A stretch of 64,000 bases of DNA from Hominenteromicrobium mulieris. GTDB lineage: Bacteria > Bacillota > Clostridia > Oscillospirales > Acutalibacteraceae. The stretch lies in the NCBI RefSeq assembly GCF_020687165.1, contig NZ_JAJEQC010000009.1; one strand, 5' to 3'. This document shows positions 8,258 to 17,025 of this stretch, in pieces (position 1 is the first letter of the stretch; each line of letters begins with the position of its first letter). Made by a program: the position numbers and the translations under genes. The notes below the pieces were generated by a model. That model was not told the origin of the DNA and searched no databases. It saw only the letters and a list, made by a program, of their open reading frames with translations.

Positions 8258-9619
8258 TTAGTTTTTAAGGCTCTGCAGCGGGGCGGGGATACGGCCGCCG
8301 CGGTTGACGAACACGGCCGGGGAATTGGTATTGACTTCCATAACAGGGCCGCAGCCGAGCAGGCCGCCGAAGTTCAGCTCTTCGCCGACCTTCTTGCCGA
8401 TGGCCGGAATGAGGCGCACGGCGGTCGTCTTGGAGTTGACCATGCCGATGGCAGCTTCGTCCGCGATGATGCCGGAAATAATCTCCGGGGTGATGTCGCC
8501 CGGAACGCAGATCATATCGAGGCCGACGGAGCAGACCGCCGTCATGGCTTCAAGCTTTGTGATGGAAAGCGCGCCGCTCTTTGCTGCGGCGATCATGCCG
8601 GCGTCTTCACTGACCGGGATGAACGCGCCGGAAAGGCCGCCAACGTGTGAGGACGCCATGACGCCGCCCTTTTTCACAGCGTCGTTGAGCAGAGCCAGTG
8701 CAGCTGTGGTACCGTGTGCGCCGCACTGCGCAAGGCCCATGCCCTCAAGGATATCCGCTACGCTGTCGCCGATGGCCGGTGTGGGGGCGAGGGAGAGGTC
8801 GACAATACCGAACGGCACGCACAGACGGCGGGAAGCCTCCTGCGCGACGAGCTGACCCATGCGCGTGATTTTGAATGCGGTCTTCTTGATGATGTCCGCG
8901 ATCTCGGTGATATTATCGGTATCTTTTGCCTTCTTGATGGCTGCGCGCACAACGCCCGGGCCGGAAACGCCCACGTTGATGACGCAGTCCGGCTCGCCGG
9001 CGCCGTGGAAAGCGCCCGCCATGAAGGGGTTGTCCTCCGGTGCGTTGCAGAACACGACGAGCTTTGCCGCACCGATGCAGTCGCGGTCCGCGGTGCGGAC
9101 GGCGGCTTCCTTGACGATGTGACCCATTTTCTTTACGGCATCCATGTTGATGCCGGCCTTTGTAGAGCCGATATTGACGGAGGAGCAAACGAATTCCGTT
9201 TCCGCAAGTGCTTCCGGGATACTTTCAATTAAAGCGTAATCGCCGGGGGCAAAACCCTTATGCACGAGTGCGGAATAGCCGCCGATGAAGTTGACGCCGA
9301 CGGTCTTTGCGGCGCGGTCCAGTGCCTTTGCAAAGCGAACGGGGCTTGCACCGGGGTTTGCGCCCGCCAGCATGGCGATGGGCGTGACGGCGATGCGCTT
9401 ATTCACAATCGGAATGCCGTACTCGCGGCTGATGTCCTCGCCGGTCTTGACGAGGTTTTCGGCATAGCTGCAAATTTTGTCGTAGACCTTCGTGCAGGCC
9501 TTATCAATATCGGAATCGATGCAGTCGAGAAGCGAAATGCCCATCGTGATGGTGCGCACATCGAGGTTCTCGTTATCGATCATATTTATGGTTTCCAGAA
9601 TATCATGTGTATCGATCAT
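8258..9619 (-). CDS. UPF0210 (PFL/DUF711) family protein
   Basis: This 453-residue protein is recognised by its start (ILETINMIDNENLDVRTITMGISLLDC) and the Gly/Ala-rich core typical of UPF0210, related in fold to glycyl-radical (PFL-like) proteins. Its reaction is not established. It follows the ACT-domain gene by 30 bases on the same strand. This pairing is common across Firmicutes and archaea, so the ACT protein is probably a ligand-sensing partner. No membrane segment or signal peptide is seen. Confidence 0.9.
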   Translation of the reverse strand: MIDTHDILETINMIDNENLDVRTITMGISLLDCIDSDIDKACTKVYDKICSYAENLVKTGEDISREYGIPIVNKRIAVTPIAMLAGANPGASPVRFAKALDRAAKTVGVNFIGGYSALVHKGFAPGDYALIESIPEALAETEFVCSSVNIGSTKAGINMDAVKKMGHIVKEAAVRTADRDCIGAAKLVVFCNAPEDNPFMAGAFHGAGEPDCVINVGVSGPGVVRAAIKKAKDTDNITEIADIIKKTAFKITRMGQLVAQEASRRLCVPFGIVDLSLAPTPAIGDSVADILEGMGLAQCGAHGTTAALALLNDAVKKGGVMASSHVGGLSGAFIPVSEDAGMIAAAKSGALSITKLEAMTAVCSVGLDMICVPGDITPEIISGIIADEAAIGMVNSKTTAVRLIPAIGKKVGEELNFGGLLGCGPVMEVNTNSPAVFVNRGGRIPAPLQSLKN

Positions 9620-9649
9620 AGTTTCATTCCCGGCCTTTCGGTAATAGAT

Positions 9650-9919
9650 TTAGATTCTGTGCATGGAGTTGAAAACGTCCTCGTGCATAACATGGATCTT
9701 CAGGCCGAGCTTTTCGCCAAGCGTATCGAATTCATCGGAGAGCTCGCTGATCGGCACGGTCGCAGCGCTGATGTCTACGATCATGATCATGGCGAACATA
9801 TCCTGCAAGATGGACTGTGTGACTTCAATGACATTGATGCCTTTTTCTGCGCATACGGTGGAGACTTTCGCGAGAATGCCGACCATATCTTTTCCGATTA
9901 CGGTGATGACTGCTTTCAT
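9650..9919 (-). CDS. ACT domain protein, UPF0237 family
   Basis: This 89-residue stand-alone ACT domain (MKAVITVIGKDMVGILAKVS, then VNVIEVTQ-like strand) typically binds a small ligand such as an amino acid. It is encoded directly upstream of the UPF0210 gene and is probably co-transcribed from the promoter at 9982-10010. The ligand cannot be inferred. The start is the ATG at 9919, preceded by a GAAAGGGTAGGG stretch. Confidence 0.9.
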   Translation of the reverse strand: MKAVITVIGKDMVGILAKVSTVCAEKGINVIEVTQSILQDMFAMIMIVDISAATVPISELSDEFDTLGEKLGLKIHVMHEDVFNSMHRI

Positions 9920-9981
9920 AAAATGACCCTACCCTTTCCTGCAAAACATAAAAGCGCTTTGCTGTGGTTTTCTATTTCTTT

Positions 9982-10010
9982 ATTATCTATCAAATGTGGG
10001 GCGCTGTCAA
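9982..10010 (-). promoter_or_regulatory. sigma-A-type promoter for the ACT-UPF0210 operon
   Basis: On the minus strand TTGACA and GATAAT are separated by 17 bases, about 60 bases before the ACT start codon. The rest of the 309-base gap (9920-10228) is A+T-rich and holds no gene I can support; it must also carry the promoter for the plus-strand PHP gene. Confidence 0.75.
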
Positions 10011-10228
10011 GGTTTAAAAGGCGTTTTGCGGGAAATAGCGGTGTAAAAATCAAAAAGATACGGTGCGGAGAAATCGGAAGAAGCTTTCACATCGCTTTAC
10101 AATGCGGTTTTAGGCGAAAAGTTGCAAAACTTGTGCTTTGGGTATTCCAAAATGATTTTTATTGTGTTAAAATCAATTTGTATATTGTTTTGAGCATACA
10201 GGTCGAAGTGCTTTAAGGGGATGATCTT

Positions 10229-11062
10229 TTGCGTTACAAAAATATATCCGATTGTCACAGCCATTCCAACTGCTCGTTCGATGGCACCCGCAACATGCGC
10301 GATATGTGCATGAACGCCATCGAGATGGGTCTGGTTTACTACGCTGTGACCGACCACTGCGAGTGCAACCAGTACATGAACGTGCCGCACATTCCCGGCG
10401 GACGGTATTACGATGTCGTACGTCAGTCCTATGCGGAGCTGTTGCAAAATCAGGAACGTTTTCCGAATTTGAAGCTTTTGCGCGGCATTGAGCTCGGCCA
10501 GCCCCTGCAGGACCTAAACGCAGCACACGATGCGCTTACGGGGCGCGACTACGACGTGGTGATCGGTTCGCTGCACAACATTCGCGATCACGACGATTTT
10601 TACCACATCGGCGAGCATAATCCCACCGAGCAGGAGATCGACAACGCTTTGCACGCCTACTTTGCGGAGAGCCTTGAAATGGTGGAGTGGGGCAAGTTCG
10701 ATACACTGGCGCACATCACCTACCCGCTGCGCTACATGTGTAAGGCGGGGGAAACGCCCAGCTACAAGCCGTATCAGGACGAGCTGGACGCGGTTTTAAA
10801 GGCGCTCATCAAGTCGGACATCGCGCTGGAGTTCAACACCTCCCGTATTTTGCGCACGGATGCGCCGAAGCTGCCCGACCGCGAAGTCTATTCGCGCTAT
10901 AAGGAGCTTGGCGGTAAGCTTGTCACCATCGGCGCGGATGCACACCGCACGGAAAATATTGCAAGCGGCGTAGAGGAGGCCATGGAGCTTTTAAGCGACA
11001 TCGGCTACAAGGAGTACACCGTGTTTGTAGAGCGCAAGCCGGTGCAGGTGCCGATCGAATAA
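10229..11062 (+). CDS. hisJ: histidinol-phosphatase-type PHP domain phosphoesterase
   Basis: This 277-residue PHP-family metal-dependent phosphatase resembles HisJ, which makes histidinol from histidinol-phosphate. Metal-binding motifs are in order: DCHSHSNCSFDG (residues 8-19), VTDHCE, GIELG, GSLHN, and ADAHR near the C-terminus. The start is a TTG at 10229, preceded by AAGGGG; no ATG is suitably placed. No other his genes are in the window, so a role on another phosphomonoester is possible. A hairpin without a T tail (11076-11100) separates it from the Lrp regulator. Confidence 0.85.
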   Translation: MRYKNISDCHSHSNCSFDGTRNMRDMCMNAIEMGLVYYAVTDHCECNQYMNVPHIPGGRYYDVVRQSYAELLQNQERFPNLKLLRGIELGQPLQDLNAAHDALTGRDYDVVIGSLHNIRDHDDFYHIGEHNPTEQEIDNALHAYFAESLEMVEWGKFDTLAHITYPLRYMCKAGETPSYKPYQDELDAVLKALIKSDIALEFNTSRILRTDAPKLPDREVYSRYKELGGKLVTIGADAHRTENIASGVEEAMELLSDIGYKEYTVFVERKPVQVPIE

Positions 11063-11075
11063 AACAAATTACACT

Positions 11076-11100
11076 GCCTGCTGCAAAAGGTACAGCAGGC
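11076..11100. other. hairpin between PHP gene and lrp-like gene
   Basis: GCCTGCTG and CAGCAGGC form a perfect 8-bp stem with a 9-base loop. There is no T run, so it may be a weak terminator, a processing hairpin or an operator of the downstream regulator. Confidence 0.45.
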
Positions 11101-11133
11101 CTGCAAAATAAAAAACAGAAGGGATAAAACACC

Positions 11134-11634
11134 ATGGATAAGAAAATGGAAAAGCTTTTAAAGCTCTTGCAGGATGATGCCAAGCTGACCGTGCAGGAGC
11201 TTGCCGTTATGCTGGATATGACCGAAGCCGAAGTGGCGGCCGCCATTCATAAGTTTGAAAAAGACGGCGTCATCAAGGGCTACCGCACGCTCATCAACTG
11301 GGAGCGTACGGATGTGCACCGCGCAAGTGCACTCATTGAGCTGCGCGTTACGCCGAAGAAAGACTCCGGCTTTGATGAGCTTGCCGCACGCGTAAAGGCC
11401 TTCCCCGAAGTGGAAAGCGTCTGCCTGATGTCCGGCGGCTTTGACCTTGCCGTAACCGTTACGGCGAATACCATGTCTGAGATCGCGATGTTCGTTGCAA
11501 AGCGCCTCGCGCCGATCGACGGTGTGCTCTCCACTGCCACGCACTTTATTCTGACGAAATATAAGGACGGCGGCGTGGACTTTGTCACCGACTACGATGA
11601 GATTGACGAGAGAGGAAGCAACCTTTGTGATTGA
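11134..11634 (+). CDS. Lrp/AsnC family transcriptional regulator
   Basis: This 166-residue protein has an N-terminal helix-turn-helix (about residues 10-50, LTVQELAVMLDMTEAEVAAAIHKF) and a C-terminal RAM/ACT-like ligand domain (ALIELRVTP, then VESVCLMSGGFDLAVTV). It overlaps the aminotransferase gene by 8 bases, so it most likely senses an amino acid and controls that operon. The ligand is unknown. Confidence 0.9.
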   Translation: MDKKMEKLLKLLQDDAKLTVQELAVMLDMTEAEVAAAIHKFEKDGVIKGYRTLINWERTDVHRASALIELRVTPKKDSGFDELAARVKAFPEVESVCLMSGGFDLAVTVTANTMSEIAMFVAKRLAPIDGVLSTATHFILTKYKDGGVDFVTDYDEIDERGSNLCD

Positions 11635-12799
11635 TTACAGCAAATACCTGAACGACCGTGCGCGCGTGATTAAGCCCTCCGGTATCCGCCGCTTTTTTGA
11701 CATTGCAAACGAAATGGAGGACGTGATCTCCCTTTCCATCGGCGAGCCGGATTTTTTCACCCCGTGGCATATCCGCGAGGAGGGTATCACGACGCTGGAA
11801 AAGGGCAGAACGCGCTACACCCCGAACCGCGGCCTGATGGCGCTGCGCGAGGAGATCTGCCGCTTTTTAAAGCGCAAATATGACCTGGAATACACCGCAG
11901 CTACCGATATTCTTGTCACCGTTGGCGGCAGCGAGGCTATCGATATGGCGCTGCGCTGCCTTGTGGGCGAGGGCGATGAGGTTATTATCCCGGAGCCGTG
12001 CTTTGTGTGCTACGACCCGCTGACCCGTATGGCGGGCGGCGTACCGGTTTCCATCGCAACGAAAGCGGAAAACGAATTCCGCTTGACGCCCGAAGAACTT
12101 GAAAACGCCATTACGGACAAGACGAAGGTGCTTATTTTCCCGTACCCGAATAACCCCACGGGTGCCGTGATGCGCCGCGAGCATTTGAAAGCGCTGAGCG
12201 AAGTGATCATTCGCCATGACCTCATCGTGCTTTCCGATGAGATTTACAGTGAGCTGACTTACGGCGGCGAGCCGCACGTCTCCATTGCGTCGCTGCCGGG
12301 CATGAAGGAGCGCACCATCGTCATCAACGGCTTCTCGAAGACATATGCGATGACGGGTTGGCGCATGGGCTACGCGGCGGGTCCGAAGGAGATTATTTCC
12401 CCGATGACGAAGCTGCACCAGTACGGCATTATGAGTGCCCCGACGATGTCACAGTACGCGGCGATCGAAGCGCTGAAAAACGGTGATGACGACATTGCCG
12501 AAATGCGCGATCAGTACGACATGCGCCGCCGTTTGATTGTGGATGGGCTCAACCGCCTCGGTCTTACCTGCTTTGAGCCGGAGGGCGCGTTTTACGTGTT
12601 CCCGTCCATTCAGTCCACCGGCATGACGTCCGATGAATTTTGTGAGCGTCTCATTTACGATAAACACGTCGCGGTGGTGCCGGGCTCGGCATTCGGTGCG
12701 TGCGGCGAGGGCTTTGTACGCATTTCGTATGCGTATTCCATCAAGCACCTTGCAGAGGCGCTGAACCGCATCGGCGCATTTTTGAAGGAGTTAAAGTGA
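11627..12799 (+). CDS. class I/II pyridoxal-phosphate aminotransferase
   Basis: This 390-residue fold-type I aminotransferase has the PLP lysine in NGFSKTYAMTGWRMGY (Lys near residue 236), the YPNNPTGAV motif, and a C-terminal Arg region (EGFVRISYAYS). The start is a GTG at 11627 inside the end of the Lrp gene, with AGAGGAAG upstream. Aminotransferases joined to an Lrp gene are usual in Firmicutes and often act on aromatic or branched amino acids. The specificity is not readable. The next gene overlaps its stop codon. Confidence 0.9.
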   Translation: MIDYSKYLNDRARVIKPSGIRRFFDIANEMEDVISLSIGEPDFFTPWHIREEGITTLEKGRTRYTPNRGLMALREEICRFLKRKYDLEYTAATDILVTVGGSEAIDMALRCLVGEGDEVIIPEPCFVCYDPLTRMAGGVPVSIATKAENEFRLTPEELENAITDKTKVLIFPYPNNPTGAVMRREHLKALSEVIIRHDLIVLSDEIYSELTYGGEPHVSIASLPGMKERTIVINGFSKTYAMTGWRMGYAAGPKEIISPMTKLHQYGIMSAPTMSQYAAIEALKNGDDDIAEMRDQYDMRRRLIVDGLNRLGLTCFEPEGAFYVFPSIQSTGMTSDEFCERLIYDKHVAVVPGSAFGACGEGFVRISYAYSIKHLAEALNRIGAFLKELK

Positions 12800-13929
12800 G
12801 TGCGTATGTAAAGCGGCTTGCGGATTATGACATAGAACGGCTGACCGAAGCGGTGGATGCAATGTTCACCGCTTCGGCGTTTTATGGCCGCATAAAACCG
12901 CATATGACCGTTATTTTGAAGCCGAATCTCGTCATGCGCTCTGCGCCGGAGGAGGCCATCATCACGCACCCGAATGTGACGGCTGCGGTCGCGATTTGCC
13001 TGCTGCGGCAGGGCGCGGACGTGCTGGTGGCGGAAAGCGGCGGCGGGCCGTACAATACATCTATCATGAAAGGCACGTTCCGCGCGTGCAGCTATACGGA
13101 AGCGGCGGAAAAATACGGCTTTTCGTTATATACAGCGTGTAAGAGCACGGCAGTGCAGCTGCCGGAGGGAAAGCGCTGCAATACGCTGACCGTCACAGAG
13201 CCGTTCGTGCAGCCGCGCGAGACGCTCGTCATCGACATTGCGAAGTTAAAGACCCATGGCATGATGGGCTATTCCGGCGCGGTGAAGAATCTCTTCGGTG
13301 TGGTGCCGGGGCTATTAAAGCCGGAGCTGCACAGCCGTTACCCGGAAAAAGAGCCGTTTGCGGAAATGCTTGTCGATTTGTGCGAATATGTGCACCCGGA
13401 TTTCTCGATTATAGATGCGATAGACGCCATGGAGGGCGATGGACCTACGGGCGGCCAAAAACGCTTTGTCGGCGCACTTGTGGGGTCTGAAAGTCCCTAC
13501 GAAGCGGATATGGTCGGCGCGAAGCTCATCGATATGAAGCCCGAAGAAATTTTGGTGCTCAAAAACGCACAGGAGCGCGGACTTTGTGCGGGAAAGCTTT
13601 CGGAGATCGAAGTGCTTGGTGATGATTTTGAGAATATTGTCGTACACGATTTTAAGCGTGCACGCTCCAGCAGCATCGATTTTACGACACGCGTTCCGAA
13701 GTTCATGCAGCCGCTTGCAAAGAGAATTTTAACGCCGTACCCGAAGATCAACACGGCACAGTGCGTGGGCTGCGGCAAGTGCGCGGAAAGCTGCCCGCAG
13801 CACACCATAACGGTGCGGGAGCACAAGGCGCACATCGAGTACAGCAAGTGCATCCATTGCTTCTGCTGCCACGAAATGTGCCCGAAGCACGTCATCAATA
13901 TCAAGCGGTTTTCACTGTTTGACCTATGA
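12796..13929 (+). CDS. DUF362 domain protein with C-terminal 2x[4Fe-4S] ferredoxin
   Basis: This 377-residue protein has a DUF362 domain over residues 1-300 (VILKPNLV, then KLKTHGMMGYSGAVKNLFGVVPG). Two ferredoxin cluster motifs follow near residues 323-370 (CVGCGKCAESCP and CIHCFCCHEMCP). Such fusions are thought to be redox proteins, but no reaction is established. The GTG at 12796 overlaps the aminotransferase stop and has AAGGAG upstream, so the four genes from Lrp onward are translationally coupled. ispE follows 13 bases later. Confidence 0.88.
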   Translation: MSAYVKRLADYDIERLTEAVDAMFTASAFYGRIKPHMTVILKPNLVMRSAPEEAIITHPNVTAAVAICLLRQGADVLVAESGGGPYNTSIMKGTFRACSYTEAAEKYGFSLYTACKSTAVQLPEGKRCNTLTVTEPFVQPRETLVIDIAKLKTHGMMGYSGAVKNLFGVVPGLLKPELHSRYPEKEPFAEMLVDLCEYVHPDFSIIDAIDAMEGDGPTGGQKRFVGALVGSESPYEADMVGAKLIDMKPEEILVLKNAQERGLCAGKLSEIEVLGDDFENIVVHDFKRARSSSIDFTTRVPKFMQPLAKRILTPYPKINTAQCVGCGKCAESCPQHTITVREHKAHIEYSKCIHCFCCHEMCPKHVINIKRFSLFDL

Positions 13930-13942
13930 GGGAGGACTGAAT

Positions 13943-14809
13943 ATGAACACAGCCGAATGTAATGCGTATGCAAAAATCAACTTATCGCTCGATATTACCG
14001 GGCGGCGCGAGGACGGCTACCACACGGTCGACATGGTGATGCAGTCCGTGTCTCTCTGCGACCGTGTGCGCGTGACGCTGAACGATACGGGGGAGGTTAT
14101 ACTCAAGTGCTCGAAGCCGCACATCCCATGCGACGGGCGCAACACGGCATACAAGGCTGCGCAGTATTATTTTGACGCTACCGGTGTGCCGTTCGGCGCA
14201 GATATTTATATTGAAAAGCATATCCCGGATCAGGCGGGCATGGGCGGCGGCAGCGCGGATGCAGCAGCCGTGCTGAAATTATTGAATCATCTGTGCGCAG
14301 AAGCGGGGGAGGAGCCGCTCAATACGGCAGAGCTTTTGTATCTCGGTTTGCGCATCGGTGCAGATGTGCCGTTCTGCATTTTAAACGGCACATATCGTTG
14401 CCTTGGCATTGGTGAGCAGTTGCTGCCGCTGGCAGAGATACCGAAGTGTTACCTTGTCGTTGTGAAGCCGGACGTGGGCGTGAGCACGCCGGAAGCGTAC
14501 CGTGCGTGCGATAACGTGCCGGACGGCGGCATGCGCTACACGCCGGGTATGGTGCGCGCGGTAGAGCATCGCTCGATTGAGGAAATTGCAAACGCGCTCG
14601 GAAATCGGTTTGACGACGCGCTGCAAATCTCCGTTGTGCAGGAGATAAAAAAATATCTGTGCGAAAACGGGGCGTTAAATGCGTTGATGACCGGCAGCGG
14701 CTCCGCGGTTTTTGGAATTTTTTCTGAAAAAAGCTTAGCGGAAAATGCCGCAAAGCGTATGCCGAAGGCTTTCGGCGCGTGTTTTTTGGCAGAGCCCGTA
14801 AACGGCTGA
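13943..14809 (+). CDS. ispE: 4-diphosphocytidyl-2-C-methyl-D-erythritol kinase
   Basis: This 288-residue GHMP kinase phosphorylates CDP-methylerythritol in the MEP isoprenoid pathway. It shows AYAKINLSLDITGRREDGYH at the start, the ATP loop PDQAGMGGGSADAA near residue 95, and the third GHMP motif MTGSGSAVFG near the C-terminus. The ATG at 13943 is preceded by GGGAGG. Length is normal for IspE. It is the last gene of the Lrp-aminotransferase-DUF362 operon; no separate promoter was seen. Confidence 0.95.
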   Translation: MNTAECNAYAKINLSLDITGRREDGYHTVDMVMQSVSLCDRVRVTLNDTGEVILKCSKPHIPCDGRNTAYKAAQYYFDATGVPFGADIYIEKHIPDQAGMGGGSADAAAVLKLLNHLCAEAGEEPLNTAELLYLGLRIGADVPFCILNGTYRCLGIGEQLLPLAEIPKCYLVVVKPDVGVSTPEAYRACDNVPDGGMRYTPGMVRAVEHRSIEEIANALGNRFDDALQISVVQEIKKYLCENGALNALMTGSGSAVFGIFSEKSLAENAAKRMPKAFGACFLAEPVNG

Positions 14810-14906
14810 AAAGGCGAAAAACCGCATAATTCCGCGCTTTTTTACGCGTTTTAATTCTCACTCGAAAAATAAATTTCAAATTTTTAAAGTTTTTTTGAAA
14901 AAAGGG

Positions 14907-14934
14907 TTGACTTTTCCCGAATATCTGCTATAAT
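14907..14934 (+). promoter_or_regulatory. sigma-A promoter of the tRNA-Gln/tRNA-Pro unit
   Basis: TTGACT and a perfect TATAAT are separated by 16 bases, about 55 bases before the tRNA-Gln gene. Confidence 0.85.
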
Positions 14935-14989
14935 AGACTACGTTGTCCGACGGAAACAAACGAAACGAAAGAAAGACAGCGAAACAGAT

Positions 14990-15063
14990 AGCGGTATTGT
15001 GTAATGGTAGCACAGCAGACTCTGACTCTGTTTGTCTGGGTTCAAATCCTGGTACCGCTGCCA
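14990..15063 (+). tRNA. tRNA-Gln (anticodon CTG)
   Basis: A 74-base cloverleaf: acceptor AGCGGTA pairs with TACCGCT, and the T-loop is GGTTCAAATCC. The anticodon loop CTCTGAC sits in a 5-bp stem and gives CTG. The CCA end is encoded. Confidence 0.93.
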
Positions 15064-15092
15064 AAATGGCCTTGAGTATTCAAGGCTTATAT

Positions 15093-15169
<77 letters not shown>

Positions 15170-15206
15170 TGAAAGACTTTGCAGAAATGTGGAGTCTTTT
15201 TGTTTT
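15170..15206 (+). terminator. terminator of the tRNA unit
   Basis: AAAGACT pairs with AGTCTTT around a 14-base loop, followed by TTTTTGTTTTATT directly after tRNA-Pro. Confidence 0.75.
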
Positions 15207-15247
15207 ATTCACAAAATAGCGGGTCATTGTAACGGGGAGGAAAAGGT

Positions 15248-16657
15248 ATGCATTATTTTGAAAAAGTGTTTGACGGACAGGTGCTCAAATGGTGCGTGAA
15301 CGGCGCGGAGCTGGGCGGCGGGAAGCCGACGCTGCTGTGTCTTGTCTCGAATGAGACGGAGGCGGAAAGCTGTTTAAGTAAACTCGAGCCGCATTGCGGA
15401 GAAGCACAGGTAACTGCGTTGATTTTACCGGGCGGTATATTGCCCGAAACAGCGGTGCAGAGCTTGGTTTTTGAATGGCAGACGACGGGCATCATCGACA
15501 AATGTAAATTGTCGCTCACGGCATCGCAAAGCTGCGCGGACGCGGCGTGGCAGCTGATTTCGCATTTGTCGCATTGCTTCAGCGCGGCGGCGATTCTCGG
15601 CGGGCACGCAGACCCCTATGAAGTACGCGCGGCAAAATTCATGCCGCTGAAGGTGTATACGTTCGCGGGTGAGGGCAATGTGCTCGCAGACGGCAAGGTG
15701 CTTGCAGATGCGGAAAAGCTTGTGATGAGCCTGCGCGTAACAGGCTCCGAAACGGTGGAGCGCACGGAGATCAACCCTGAAAACGCATGGGAAAATGTCT
15801 TTGCGGACGGGGAAATTGTTCGTTGGCTGTTAAAGCAGGATAGACGCACGCAGCTTGAAGTGACGTGGATAAAGCCCGGTTTTTGGCGGATAGATGACTA
15901 CTTTACGGCGACGTGCTACCTCATTGAGGGCAGGGACAAAGCGCTTTTGATCGACACGGGCATGGGCGAGGGCGACCTGCTCGACACCGTGAAGAAGCTG
16001 ACGCGGCTGCCGGTCGAGGTTGCGATTACGCACCCGCACCGCGACCACATGTTCCGCATCGACCGATTTGAAAAAGTATATCTGCACAAAAACGATGTGG
16101 AGAAGATCCGCGAAGACGAAAACTGCTTTGCGGCGGCGCTTTCCGACGGCGGCAAATACCCGCAGCTTGTACCTATTGACGAGGGCAGCGTGATCGACCT
16201 CGGCGGCGGTGTGACAGTGGATGTGCTGAATCTCGGCGGGCACACGGAAAACTCCGTGGTGTTCGCGTGCGCACACTACAAGGCGCTTTTTACCGGCGAC
16301 GCCATCGGCTCCGGGTATATCGTTTTGATGATCTGCCCGGAAAAAGACATGTATAAGGTCTTGGAGAGCTACAAAAAGAACCTTGAGTGCTTCCTGCCGC
16401 ATGCGGAGGCGCTGCGCGATTATGCGTGGTTTGGCGGGCATTCCATTCAGGAAAACGGCTGCGACGAGCAGCACCAGCAGGATTACCTTGCGGGCAGGTC
16501 GGTCTACTATAACCCGCTGCGGCTCGAGATTGTGCAGGATATGGTAGTGCTGTGCGAAAAACTGATCACGGGAGAGATCAGCAAGGCTGATGTCATGTCG
16601 ACGGACGAGCACTACTGCAATTATGGCAGTGCAGGCATGTATTTCAGATTCATTTAA
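15248..16657 (+). CDS. MBL-fold metallo-hydrolase with N-terminal esterase-like domain
   Basis: This 469-residue two-domain protein has residues 1-190 resembling an alpha/beta hydrolase or esterase scaffold (TLLCLVSNETEAESCL, then AAILGGHADPY), but no clear GxSxG nucleophile was found. Residues 205-430 are a metallo-beta-lactamase-fold domain with the metal motif THPHRDHM near residue 260 and downstream ligands in NLGGHTENSV and FTGDAIGSG. The second His of the HxHxDH motif is in place. GGGGAGGAAAAGG gives the start. It stands alone between the tRNA terminator and a strong hairpin. Substrate and cell role are unknown. Confidence 0.78.
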   Translation: MHYFEKVFDGQVLKWCVNGAELGGGKPTLLCLVSNETEAESCLSKLEPHCGEAQVTALILPGGILPETAVQSLVFEWQTTGIIDKCKLSLTASQSCADAAWQLISHLSHCFSAAAILGGHADPYEVRAAKFMPLKVYTFAGEGNVLADGKVLADAEKLVMSLRVTGSETVERTEINPENAWENVFADGEIVRWLLKQDRRTQLEVTWIKPGFWRIDDYFTATCYLIEGRDKALLIDTGMGEGDLLDTVKKLTRLPVEVAITHPHRDHMFRIDRFEKVYLHKNDVEKIREDENCFAAALSDGGKYPQLVPIDEGSVIDLGGGVTVDVLNLGGHTENSVVFACAHYKALFTGDAIGSGYIVLMICPEKDMYKVLESYKKNLECFLPHAEALRDYAWFGGHSIQENGCDEQHQQDYLAGRSVYYNPLRLEIVQDMVVLCEKLITGEISKADVMSTDEHYCNYGSAGMYFRFI

Positions 16658-16728
16658 CACCCTAAAACGAGAAAAAGGCTTTGTCGGCATCAAATCGGTG
16701 CGCGGCAGAGCTTTTTTCTTTTAGGGTG
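16658..16728. terminator. long imperfect hairpin terminator after the MBL gene
   Basis: CACCCTAAAA at 16658 pairs with TTTTAGGGTG at 16719. An inner arm with A and T runs and G-U pairs continues the stem. A T6 run lies in the 3' arm. Confidence 0.75.
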
Positions 16729-17025
16729 CGGTTTATTTTTGATTTTAATGAGCTGTGCGTTGAGGCTCTCTATGAGGCCGTCCGGCACAGAGGCGAGGAC
16801 GGTCATGGTTTTGGCATCATAGATTTCATGCCGACATCAGGAATCTCGATGTATACGCGCTCGTCGGACAGCGGCTGGTGTGGCGTTAAAAACGTGCGGC
16901 AATTTATTTGGGACGAAATTTACAGAAGTTTCATATAATATGCGTTTGGCACTGGCGCGAAAGTATGTTATGTGGTATAATACATATATAAACTTGAATT
17001 TGATGGGTGAGCAGAGGAAAACACT

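Noticed and set aside
9260..10216. Plus-strand frame of 318 residues opposite the UPF0210-ACT genes
   Set aside because: Antisense to two recognised genes with a clear minus-strand promoter; composition is artefactual.
15830..16693. Minus-strand frame of 287 residues opposite the MBL-fold gene
   Set aside because: It spans the terminator and lacks a start site, while the plus strand has complete MBL motifs.
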